Below are positions 52,686 to 60,772 of a stretch of DNA of 64,000 bases, one piece after another; the first letter of the stretch is position 1, and every line of letters starts with the position of its first letter. Both the position numbers and the translations under genes were made by a program. Location: contig NZ_CP102951.1 in NCBI RefSeq assembly GCF_024741815.1, positions 2,557,001 to 2,621,000 on the forward strand, given 5' to 3'. The notes under the pieces were generated by a model. It saw only the letters and a list, made by a program, of their open reading frames with translations. It had not been told where the DNA came from and searched no databases. This DNA comes from Pseudomonas sp. LS1212. Its GTDB lineage: Bacteria; Pseudomonadota; Gammaproteobacteria; Pseudomonadales; Pseudomonadaceae.

Positions 52686-53470
52686 GTTATGTGGTGGCGG
52701 TTCGGGCGTTGTGTGAGTTCACCGCCAAGGTCGGTGACCTGGACCTGCGCTTCACGCCGTCGCCGACCGCCCAGGAGGGGATCGCCGGCCACCGCCGGGT
52801 CACGGCGCGGCGCGGGCAGGGCTATCAGGCCGAGGTGCCCCGGGTGGCCGAGCTGTTCGATGCGCATTTCCTGTTCGATGTGAGCAAGCGCGAAGGCACC
52901 GGCAAGCGCCATCTGTCCACCCTGTGCCTGCGCAATGTGGTGCCGGCGCCGCTGATCGGTCCGCGCCTGGCGTCGGCGCGCAGTACGGTAATGTTTTCCG
53001 CGACCCTGAGCCCGCGTCACTACTATGCGGACCTGCTCGGGCTGCCCGCGCAATGGTCGCAGTCGCGGCAGATGGGTGAGCAACAGCGCCGGGAATTTCT
53101 GGCCCGATTCACCCCTGACAGCCAGGGTGTCGGCTTTGCCGTGCTGGGCGGGGCCTTCGGTGAAGGCATCGACCTGCCGGGGGCGCGCTTGATCGGCGCT
53201 TTTATCGCCACCCTGGGGCTGGCACAGCTCAACCCGGTCAACGAGCAACTCAAGCAGCGCATGGGAGCGATCTTTGGCGATGGTTACGATTACACCTACC
53301 TGTATCCCGGGGTGCAGAAGGTTGTGCAGGCGGCGGGGAGGGTGATTCGCTGTCAGCATGACCGCGGCGTGGTGGTATTGATCGATGAACGCTTCGGGCA
53401 GGCCAAGGTACAGCAGCTGTTTCCCACATGGTGGCAATGCCCATCGGCATTTTTAGCGGGGCAGGGATAG
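52682..53470 (+). pseudogene. DinG/XPD-like helicase with large in-frame internal deletion
   Basis: 262 residues against about 750 in intact relatives. The first ~52 residues (VVAVRALCEFTAKVGDLDLR, GIAGHRRVTARRGQGYQAEV) are the normal N-terminus. They are joined at about 52838 to the second helicase domain (RSTVMFSATLSPRHYYADLLG, AVLGGAFGEGIDLPGARLIG, QAAGRVIR). Walker A, the iron-sulphur cysteines and the DEAH box are therefore missing, so it cannot hydrolyse ATP as a helicase. The frame is kept open, and start coupling to the FAN1 gene is intact. It could be a remnant or, less likely, a small DNA-binding relic. Confidence 0.75.
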
Positions 53471-53549
53471 AACGCTTCGCCTACCGGTCCAACTGCCAGT
53501 AAACTCCGTAACCTCCAGACTCAAACTCTTTTTTTTTTAGAGGTTTTGC

Positions 53550-55190
53550 ATGAAGCTCAGTCCTTTAGCGGGCAAACCTGCACCAGCATGTGCACTGGTC
53601 GATATTCCCCGGTTGCTGACAGCCTATTACACCGGCCAGCCCGACGCGTCGATCGCCGCCCAACGTGTGGCGTTCGGTACGTCCGGCCACAGGGGCAGTG
53701 CGTTTGACCTGAGTTTCAACGAAAATCACGTCCTGGCCATCAGCCAGGCCATTTGCCTGTATCGCCAGGCCAAGGGCATCGATGGCCCGCTGTTTGTCGG
53801 TGTCGATACCCACGCGCTGTCCACCCCGGCCGGCGCCAGTGCGCTGCAGGTGCTGGCCGCCAACGGCGTCGAAGTCATGATCGCCAAGGATGACGAGTAC
53901 ACGCCGACCCCGGCCGTGTCCCATGCCATCCTCTGCTACAACCGCGGCCGCAGCAGCGGCCTGGCCGACGGTATCGTCATCACCCCGTCGCACAACCCGC
54001 CGCAAAGCGGTGGGTTCAAATACAACCCGCCCAATGGTGGCCCGGCCGATTCCGACGTCACCAAATGGATTGAAGCCAAGGCCAACGAGCTGCTTGCCGA
54101 TGGCCTCAAGGGCGTCAAGCGCATGGATTACGAGCAGGCGTTGAACGCTGCCACGACCCATCGCCATGATTACCTCAACACTTACGTGGCCGATCTGGGC
54201 AATGTCATCGACATGGACGCCATCCGCGCTGCAGACCTGCGTCTGGGCGTCGACCCGTTGGGCGGCGCCGGCGTTCGCTACTGGGCGGCGATTGCCGAGC
54301 ATTACAAGCTGAACCTGGAAGTGGTCAACAGTGAAGTCGACCCGACGTTCCGCTTCATGTGCGTGGATTGGGACGGCCAGATCCGCATGGACCCGTCTTC
54401 GAACTACGCCATGCAAGGGCTGATTGGCCTCAAGGATCGTTTCGACGTCGCCTTCGCCTGCGACCCGGACCACGACCGCCACGGCATCGTTACCCCGTCC
54501 GGCGGCTTGCTGCAGCCGAACAATTACCTGGCCGTAGCCATCGATTACCTGTTCAACAACCGGCCGCAATGGCGCAGCGATGCGGCCGTGGGCAAGACCG
54601 TGGTCAGCAGTGGCCTGATCGATCGGGTCACGGCGCGCCTGGGGCGCCGTCTGCATGAAGTGCCGGTGGGCTTCAAGTTCTTCGCCGACGGTCTGTTCGA
54701 CGGTTCGCTGGGCTTTGGCGGGGAGGAGAGTGCGGGGGCGTCGTTTTTGCGCCGCGACGGTAGTGTCTGGTGCACCGACAAGGACGGCCTGATTCCGGCG
54801 CTGCTGGCGGCCGAAATCACAGCCAAAACCGGGCTCGATCCGAACCAGTACTACGAAAAGCTTGCGCAAGACTTGGGCCGGCCATTCGCGACCCGCGTCG
54901 AGGCCAAGGCCAACCCGCAGCAGAAGGCCCTGTTGAGCAAGCTGTCGCCCGAGCAGGTCAAGTCGACCAGCCTGGCCGGCGAGCCTATCGAACAGATCCT
55001 CAGCCATGCCCCGGGCAACGGCCAGGCCATCGGCGGCTTGAAGGTCATGACCGCCAACGGCTGGTTTGCGGCGCGACCTTCGGGGACCGAGGATATCTAC
55101 AAGATTTACGCCGAGAGCTTTATCGACGAGGCGCATCTGCAGCGTCTGGTGGCTGAGGCGCAGGTGTTGGTGGATGCTGCGATTGCTTAG
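53550..55190 (+). CDS. pgm: Phosphoglucomutase (alpha-D-glucose phosphate-specific)
   Basis: 546 residues, the usual length. Phosphate-binding GTSGHRGSAF, the phosphoserine Ser147 in TPSHNPPQSGGFKYNPPNGG, the Mg loop CDPDHDRHG and the sugar loop GFGGEESAGASF are in order. It interconverts glucose 1- and 6-phosphate in the cytoplasm for glycogen, trehalose and exopolysaccharide supply. AGAGG precedes the ATG. A REP pair and a bidirectional terminator follow. Confidence 0.97.
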   Translation: MKLSPLAGKPAPACALVDIPRLLTAYYTGQPDASIAAQRVAFGTSGHRGSAFDLSFNENHVLAISQAICLYRQAKGIDGPLFVGVDTHALSTPAGASALQVLAANGVEVMIAKDDEYTPTPAVSHAILCYNRGRSSGLADGIVITPSHNPPQSGGFKYNPPNGGPADSDVTKWIEAKANELLADGLKGVKRMDYEQALNAATTHRHDYLNTYVADLGNVIDMDAIRAADLRLGVDPLGGAGVRYWAAIAEHYKLNLEVVNSEVDPTFRFMCVDWDGQIRMDPSSNYAMQGLIGLKDRFDVAFACDPDHDRHGIVTPSGGLLQPNNYLAVAIDYLFNNRPQWRSDAAVGKTVVSSGLIDRVTARLGRRLHEVPVGFKFFADGLFDGSLGFGGEESAGASFLRRDGSVWCTDKDGLIPALLAAEITAKTGLDPNQYYEKLAQDLGRPFATRVEAKANPQQKALLSKLSPEQVKSTSLAGEPIEQILSHAPGNGQAIGGLKVMTANGWFAARPSGTEDIYKIYAESFIDEAHLQRLVAEAQVLVDAAIA

Positions 55191-55241
55191 ATTTTGCTTT
55201 AAGTTAATTTGTTAAGTCATTGATTTTTGGTTGATTGTTAT

Positions 55242-55323
55242 GCCTCATCGCTGGCAAGCCAGCTCCCACAGGTTCGGTGTGGTCTTGTGGTCCTTGTGGG
55301 AGCTGGCTTGCCAGCGATGAGGC
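55242..55323. repeat. Pseudomonas REP pair (inverted)
   Basis: A 29-bp perfect inverted repeat: 55242-55270 (core GCTGGCAAGCCAGCTCCC) and 55295-55323, with a 24-base centre. This is the common intergenic REP/BIME (REPIN) arrangement of fluorescens-group genomes. Confidence 0.93.
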
Positions 55324-55361
55324 CCGAACAGGCAACAACAAATTCCCTGAAGTAAATAAAG

Positions 55362-55386
55362 AAAGGGCCTGAAACTCAGGCCCTTT
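55362..55386. terminator. Bidirectional terminator between pgm and pirin
   Basis: AAAGGGCCTGA-aac-TCAGGCCCTTT, an 11-bp stem followed by a T-rich run to 55395 on the plus strand. It lies between convergent genes. Confidence 0.9.
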
Positions 55387-55393
55387 TTCTTTT

Positions 55394-56092
55394 TCAAGCT
55401 ACATCAACCAACACAATCTCACTGTCTTCCACAGCGGTAACCCGCAACGTCCGCTCATCCTCAACAGCCACCCCATCGCGCGCCGCCGCACGCACCCCGT
55501 TGACCTCGATCAGACCCTTGGCCGGCACCAGGTAGGCACGCCGTCCGGCATCCAGCACATACTCCGCCGTCTCCCCAGCCTTCAAATTGGCCGCTACCAG
55601 CCGCGCATCGGCGCGAATCCGCAGGCTTTGGTCATCGCCGGCCTTGCCACTGGCCAGGGTGACGAACCCTTCGCCACGCTCGCCCTTGGGGAAGGGCCTG
55701 GCGCCCCAGGACGGTGCTGCGCCGCGTTGGTCGGGCATGATCCAGATCTGGAAGATCCGGGTGGGCACCGATTCCAGGTTGTACTCACTGTGGGCGATAC
55801 CGGTACCGGCGCTCATGACCTGCACATCACCGGCTTCGGTTCGACCCTTGTTGCCCAGGTTGTCCTGGTGGGTGATCGCGCCTTCACGGACATAGGTAAT
55901 GATCTCCATGTCCCGGTGCGGGTGCTGCGGGAATCCGGTGCCGGGGGCGATCACGTCATCGTTCCATACCCGCAGGTTGCCCCAGTTCATGCGCTCGGGG
56001 TCGTAATACTCGGCGAAGGAAAAATGGTGATGGGCATCGAGCCAGCCGTGGTTGGCACCACCGAGGGACTTGAAGGGTCGCAGTTGCAGCAT
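55394..56092 (-). CDS. Pirin family protein, YhhW-like
   Basis: 232 residues from ATG 56092 (AGGAG upstream; an earlier TTG is unlikely). Cupin metal ligands lie in GTGFPQHPHRDMEIITYV and AGTGIAHSEYN, with the YhhW-type start LRPFKSLGGANHGWL. YhhW has quercetin 2,3-dioxygenase activity in vitro; its physiological role is unclear. Monocistronic, convergent with pgm. Confidence 0.93.
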   Translation of the reverse strand: MLQLRPFKSLGGANHGWLDAHHHFSFAEYYDPERMNWGNLRVWNDDVIAPGTGFPQHPHRDMEIITYVREGAITHQDNLGNKGRTEAGDVQVMSAGTGIAHSEYNLESVPTRIFQIWIMPDQRGAAPSWGARPFPKGERGEGFVTLASGKAGDDQSLRIRADARLVAANLKAGETAEYVLDAGRRAYLVPAKGLIEVNGVRAAARDGVAVEDERTLRVTAVEDSEIVLVDVA

Positions 56093-56332
56093 GGCGTCAT
56101 CTCCTGAGCAGGGAATCGTTTGGATGGGCCCATCATCTATCAACACAGGATCGAAAATAAGCGAAAAATATCCGTAATGATGATCGTAATATTAGATAGG
56201 TTTTGTTGCCTGAAACTTAGCGCTGTTTATGCGATTCATCGCCTAATGAGCTGATCTATAGGCAATTGACTGGCAGTCGCGCGCGAATGGAGCGAACATG
56301 AGCGCCTGTCATTGCCAACCCTTGGAGTCCGC

Positions 56333-58804
56333 GTGCCCGAGCTGCCTGCCGAACTGTCGCCCCCCGCCCAATTGCCCTTGCTCAAGCGCCTGGCCGCGCG
56401 CTTTCTCGGTCGTGGCCTGAGTCGCCTGCGCGCCCAGCACCGCGATTCCTGGTTCCAGGGGCATGTGGTCGGGCAACGCACCGGCCATGCCGATGGCCTG
56501 CGCGAGGGCTATGAAGAAGGTCGTATCGACGGTATCGAAGAAGGGCGCCAGGTCTTGCTGATCCGCGATTCGCGGCCGCAAGGCCATGCGGTGCCGGGGG
56601 TAGACGACAACCTGTTCGACGATTGGCGACTGCCGGTCACTGCCCAATTGAAGAAGCGCATCAAGGCCGACGTCGCCCAACGCCTGCCGAGCCACGCGCA
56701 ACCGAGCGCGGCGCAGTGGAAGATGATTTTCAGCGATACCCCGTCCACCTATGTGATTGCCGGCGCCGGCGCAGGCAAGTCGACCTCGCTGGTACTGCGG
56801 ATCCTGCTGCTGACCCATTACCTGGGCTTCGAGCTCGGCTCCATGACGGTGGTGACCTTCACCCGTGAGTCACGCAAGGACTTCATCAGCAAGCTCATCG
56901 AGGTGCTGGGGCTGTGGGGACACTCGCTGAGCCAGGCCCAGGCGCGTGAAGTGGTGCGCACCTTTCATTCACGCATCCTGCCGCTGGTCCGCAGCCTGCC
57001 CGGGTTCGGCCAGTTGCGCGCTTTCGAGAACCTCAGCAATGCCGTGCAGGCGGGAGCCGAGGCGGGCGAGCAGAGCAATCCGTTCGATTTGCGCCTCAAT
57101 GATGCCCAGCGCCAGCAGCTCAACCTCTGCTACCGAGATCTGCACGCCGGCAACGAACGCTTTCGCGAGCTGATGGCGATGTTGCGCAGGCAAGCCCTGC
57201 AACTCAAGGAGCTGGATCGCGACCACCCCGATGTGCAGAAACGGGTGGCGGTGACGCAATTGTCCGCCAGCCGCGACGAAGAACTGTGCGACACCATCGA
57301 AGACCTCTGGTTTCGCGCCGGTGCCTGGCCGATCAAAGGCATCGAGCCCAACCGGCAGACGGTCGAGATCAACGGCAGCGCCTTTCACTTCCACGGCTAC
57401 ATCGCGCAAATGGATGCCTGGGTCGTTCTGGGCTTCGACCCGGGGGAAAACCAGCAATACAAGCGCCCTGGCGCCAAGCTGCCGGTGTGGGCCGAGTGGG
57501 TGATAAAACGCACACTGTTTCAAGCTTTCTGCGGTAAGCCAGTGATCTGGTTGGAAAACTATGCCGCCGCCAAGCGCCTGCTTCAGTCGTTGGCAACCGA
57601 TGCAGTGGCCGGCCCCGGGTTCGATTACAAGGTCAAGGGCGAATTGAGCGCAGCCCCCTTGCTCGACAGTTTCGTCGCCGCAGCCAGTTTTATCGAGAAC
57701 CTGGGGCTGGATGTGTCTGTGGCCGTGGGGCAAATGAGCTTTGCCCGCGATGACAGCGACCGCTGGTTCTTCGAAGCGCTGAGCCTGTTCTGGAAGGCTT
57801 TCGAGACACATCTGCTCGAGCAATCACCACCGATCATGACCTATAACCGCATGTTCGCGCTGTTTGGCGAGAATACTCCGGAGAATCTCAAGCAGGTCAC
57901 GGATGAGTTGCTCAGGCCGTTATCGCATCTGATGATCGATGAGTTCCAGGACGTCTCGCCGCAAATCGTCTCCTGGCTGCGCGCCAGCCTGCGCGAGATC
58001 CGCAGCCGCGGGCCATCGATGCACCTCGGACGGGCTGCGCAGCATTCATCCTTGTTGTGCGTGGGCGATGACTGGCAGTCGATCTATGGCTGGCGGGGCA
58101 GTTCGCCGAAGTACTTCATGGAGTTTGCCAAGGAGTTCCTCTCGCCGGCAACGACCCGGGTCATGCTCAGCGACAACTATCGCAGCCATCAGCACATCAT
58201 CGATGCGGCCGAACACATTGTGAAATCCGCCCCGGCCATCACCGGCAAAAAAGCCAGGGCCTGTGGGCCGGCTGCCGAGGAACCGGTGCCGGTCTCGGTA
58301 CTCGATCGTGATGATCCGGGCTTGGCCCAGCGCCTGCTCGAGCACTACAAGCGCGGCGATTCGATCTTGCTGTTGTATCGAAAAGGCAGCGATAAGTTAT
58401 TGATTGCAGAGCATTTACAAGCGTTGGTAAATCACGAGTCCGCGCTTGCGCCGCCGGCCCGGCGCTTCAAGCAGTTGACCTATCACAGCTCCAAGGGGTT
58501 GCAGGCGGATGCCGTGTTCATGCTCGGCGATTGCCAGCACGTGACCCGCTCACCCTACAAGAACCAGGTTTACCGCATGGCGGGTCTTGGCCGCAGCGGT
58601 GATGCCGAACCTTTCGATAACGCACAGAAGGACGAGATCCTGCGGCTGGCCTATGTCGCCATTACCCGGGCGGTCAAGCACTGTTACTGGTATGTCGATG
58701 CACCGAATGGCGATAGCGCGAACGTGCCGCGCGCATCGTTGCAGGTGAATGCCGACAAGGCCTTTTTCGACGACTGGCGCGGGCGAGAAAAGGCCCGCCA
58801 ATAG
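56333..58804 (+). CDS. UvrD/Rep-family DNA helicase
   Basis: 823 residues from GTG 56333 (GGAG five bases upstream). An unusual N-terminal region (GHADGLREGYEEGRIDGIEEG, repeats of charged Gly-rich helix) precedes the helicase. Superfamily 1 motifs: Walker A AGAGAGKSTSL (Lys149), FTRESRKDFISKLIEVL, IDEFQDVSPQ, GDDWQSIYGWRG, DNYRSHQHI, TYHSSKGLQAD and YVAITRAVKHCYW. It unwinds DNA 3' to 5', like the helicase IV/UvrD group. The extra N-terminal segment and lack of a nuclease domain set it apart from RecB. Confidence 0.92.
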   Translation: MPELPAELSPPAQLPLLKRLAARFLGRGLSRLRAQHRDSWFQGHVVGQRTGHADGLREGYEEGRIDGIEEGRQVLLIRDSRPQGHAVPGVDDNLFDDWRLPVTAQLKKRIKADVAQRLPSHAQPSAAQWKMIFSDTPSTYVIAGAGAGKSTSLVLRILLLTHYLGFELGSMTVVTFTRESRKDFISKLIEVLGLWGHSLSQAQAREVVRTFHSRILPLVRSLPGFGQLRAFENLSNAVQAGAEAGEQSNPFDLRLNDAQRQQLNLCYRDLHAGNERFRELMAMLRRQALQLKELDRDHPDVQKRVAVTQLSASRDEELCDTIEDLWFRAGAWPIKGIEPNRQTVEINGSAFHFHGYIAQMDAWVVLGFDPGENQQYKRPGAKLPVWAEWVIKRTLFQAFCGKPVIWLENYAAAKRLLQSLATDAVAGPGFDYKVKGELSAAPLLDSFVAAASFIENLGLDVSVAVGQMSFARDDSDRWFFEALSLFWKAFETHLLEQSPPIMTYNRMFALFGENTPENLKQVTDELLRPLSHLMIDEFQDVSPQIVSWLRASLREIRSRGPSMHLGRAAQHSSLLCVGDDWQSIYGWRGSSPKYFMEFAKEFLSPATTRVMLSDNYRSHQHIIDAAEHIVKSAPAITGKKARACGPAAEEPVPVSVLDRDDPGLAQRLLEHYKRGDSILLLYRKGSDKLLIAEHLQALVNHESALAPPARRFKQLTYHSSKGLQADAVFMLGDCQHVTRSPYKNQVYRMAGLGRSGDAEPFDNAQKDEILRLAYVAITRAVKHCYWYVDAPNGDSANVPRASLQVNADKAFFDDWRGREKARQ

Positions 58805-58810
58805 CGGGCC
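58788..58810 (-). terminator. Terminator of the DUF1652 gene overlapping the helicase stop
   Basis: GGCCCGC (58792-58798) pairs with GCGGGCC (58804-58810), followed on the minus strand by four T residues. It spans the stop codon of the plus-strand helicase gene. Confidence 0.7.
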
Positions 58811-58830
58811 CCCGGACACCAGTGCAGGAT

Positions 58831-59091
58831 TCAGCCGACAGCGGCGAAAGCAAGCGGAGGGGTGAACGCCTCCAGTTCCGCTTCGACTGCTTCGATGATG
58901 CGTTCTACATCCGGCGCGTTCATCACCGTGGCACAGGGTATGCCGGCGATGGCGATCAGGGTTTCTCCAGTGGCGCGGTCGAACAGTCGCGCCACCATGC
59001 TGCAGGGCGCATCCATGCTGCCCTCGAAGCCCAACGGGTGAAAATGCCAACGCATGACCTGACAGGCGTTGGGGAACGTCAGTTTATTCAT
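58831..59091 (-). CDS. DUF1652 family protein
   Basis: 86 residues from ATG 59091. FPNACQVMRWHFHPLGFEG, CSMVARLFDRATGETLIAI and AGIPCATVMNAPDVERIIEAVEAEL (seen in parts) match the small DUF1652 proteins found almost only in Pseudomonas. Function unknown. It stands alone, convergent with the helicase gene. Confidence 0.9.
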   Translation of the reverse strand: MNKLTFPNACQVMRWHFHPLGFEGSMDAPCSMVARLFDRATGETLIAIAGIPCATVMNAPDVERIIEAVEAELEAFTPPLAFAAVG

Positions 59092-59411
59092 GAGGCCCAC
59101 CTTGTGATCGACCGGCAGGAGCGATCAGGCCTGCACCTGACCATGACAGTTCTTAACGGTAGCACTGGTTTCGGTTTTAAGTGGTTTTTTCCAGGCCGTC
59201 TGTCTTGTGCTTTCGAACTTTTCGACGTACGTCCTATAGCCAAAAAACGCGAAGTGCCGGAGACCCCTCGCAATATTCTCGCATACAGGTTTGCGCAAAC
59301 GTTTTGCCGAGAGAAAACGGGGTTTTTATCGATGTTTAGTTATAAGTTTTTTTTCAACCGACTTATCCTTTCCAGTATCCGACTTTGCGCATGACCGACA
59401 AGGAGACTCGC
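59092..59411. other. Divergent intergenic region upstream of aruH
   Basis: About 320 bases without a gene. It is A/T-rich from 59160 on for this genome, and the promoters of the DUF1652 and aminotransferase genes should lie here. I could not define a clear -35/-10 pair. Confidence 0.4.
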
Positions 59412-60620
59412 ATGCGTTATTCCGCGCTTACCGACCGTATTGGAGGTGAGGGAGCCGATGCCTGGAACATTCACCATCGAGCCCTGGCGTTACTGAAAGA
59501 AGGCCGCGATATTTTGTTGTTGTCGGTGGGCGACCCCGACTTCGATACCCCCCGGCCGGTTGTGCAGGCTGCGATCGACAGCCTGCTGGCCGGCGATACC
59601 CATTACTCCGATGTGCGCGGCAGCCTGGCACTGCGACAGAGCATCGCCCGGCGCCAGACGCGGCTCAGCGGTCAACCGCTGAATGCGAACGAAGTGATCA
59701 TCATGCCGGGCGCCCAGTGCGCGGTGTATTCGGTCGTGCACTGCCTACTGGACCCCGGCGATGAAGTCATCGTCGCCGAGCCCATGTATGTCACCTATGA
59801 AGCGGTGTTCGGCGCCTGTGGGGCGAAAGTGGTACCGGTACCCGTCAAACCGCAAAACGGTTTTCGTGTACAGGCCGCTGAAGTGGCTGCGCGGATTACC
59901 CCGCGAACCCGTGCGCTGCTGCTCAACAGCCCGCATAACCCCTCTGGCGCGAGCTTGTCGCGATCGGCCTGGGAGCAGCTGGCGCAGCTGTGCGTAGAGC
60001 ATGACCTGTGGCTGATCTCCGATGAGGTGTACAGCGAGCTGCTCTATGAAGGTGAGCATGTCAGCCCCGCCAGCCTTCCGGGAATGGCCGGGCGCACGGC
60101 GACCATCAACAGTCTGTCCAAGTCCCACGCGATGTCCGGCTGGCGGATCGGCTGGGTGATTGGCCCGCAAACCCTGGCCAATCATCTGGCGAACTTGTCC
60201 TTGTGCATGGTCTATGGCCTGCCGGACTTCATCCAGAACGCCGCCCAGGTGGCGATCGAGGCCGACCTGCCGGCCGTCGAGCAGATGCGCCAGGCCTATC
60301 GTCAGCGTCGTGACCGGGTGTGCGCGACGCTGGAGGGTTGTGCCGGGATACGCGTGCACAAGCCCGACGGCGGCATGTTCGTGATGATCGATATCCGTGA
60401 AACCGGGCTGGGCGCCCAGGCCTTTGCCCACCGACTGCTGGAAGACCACGGGGTGTCGGTGCTGGCCGGCGAGGCGTTCGGCCCGAGCGCTGCCGGGCAC
60501 TTGCGCCTGGGGCTGGTGCTTGATAGCGAGCGGCTGGAGGAGGCGTGCCGGCGGATTGCACGCTGTGCGGTGGAGGTGCTCGAAGAAGCGACACCGCGCA
60601 GTGCAGCCGGGTGTCTGTAG
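59412..60620 (+). CDS. aruH: Arginine--pyruvate transaminase
   Basis: 402 residues from ATG 59412 (AAGGAG six bases upstream). Family I aminotransferase with PLP Lys237 (NSLSKSHAMSGWRIGW), HYSDVRGSLALR, NSPHNPSGASL and ISDEVYSELLYEGEHVSPA. The last motif and LLEDHGVSVLAGEAFGPSA are as in P. aeruginosa AruH. It transfers the amino group of L-arginine to pyruvate, giving 5-guanidino-2-oxopentanoate. The usual partner, aruI, does not follow it. An AruI-like enzyme lies 18 kb upstream at 41512 in a different operon. Confidence 0.88.
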   Translation: MRYSALTDRIGGEGADAWNIHHRALALLKEGRDILLLSVGDPDFDTPRPVVQAAIDSLLAGDTHYSDVRGSLALRQSIARRQTRLSGQPLNANEVIIMPGAQCAVYSVVHCLLDPGDEVIVAEPMYVTYEAVFGACGAKVVPVPVKPQNGFRVQAAEVAARITPRTRALLLNSPHNPSGASLSRSAWEQLAQLCVEHDLWLISDEVYSELLYEGEHVSPASLPGMAGRTATINSLSKSHAMSGWRIGWVIGPQTLANHLANLSLCMVYGLPDFIQNAAQVAIEADLPAVEQMRQAYRQRRDRVCATLEGCAGIRVHKPDGGMFVMIDIRETGLGAQAFAHRLLEDHGVSVLAGEAFGPSAAGHLRLGLVLDSERLEEACRRIARCAVEVLEEATPRSAAGCL

Positions 60621-60665
60621 TCGCTGAGATTGCTGGCGCCCGCTACGCGGGCGAGCGCAGCCTGG

Positions 60666-60716
60666 CGGCAGCGGCTACACCGACTGAGTTGGGCCGGACA
60701 CTTGTAGCCGCTGCCG
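60666..60716. repeat. REP-like inverted repeat
   Basis: CGGCAGCGGCTACA (60666-60679) and TGTAGCCGCTGCCG (60703-60716), the core of the second common Pseudomonas REP type. It lies between aruH and the convergent GapN-like gene, and a further short hairpin (CGCGCAGCGG) follows near 60748. Confidence 0.85.
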
Positions 60717-60772
60717 CAGGCTGTCGCAATGGCGCACCAGCTCGACCGCGCAGCGGTCGTAAAAAACGCGAA

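Noticed and set aside
50961..55136. Two 500-residue minus-strand frames opposite FAN1 and pgm
   Set aside because: Both are mirror frames of strongly conserved genes with typical antisense composition.
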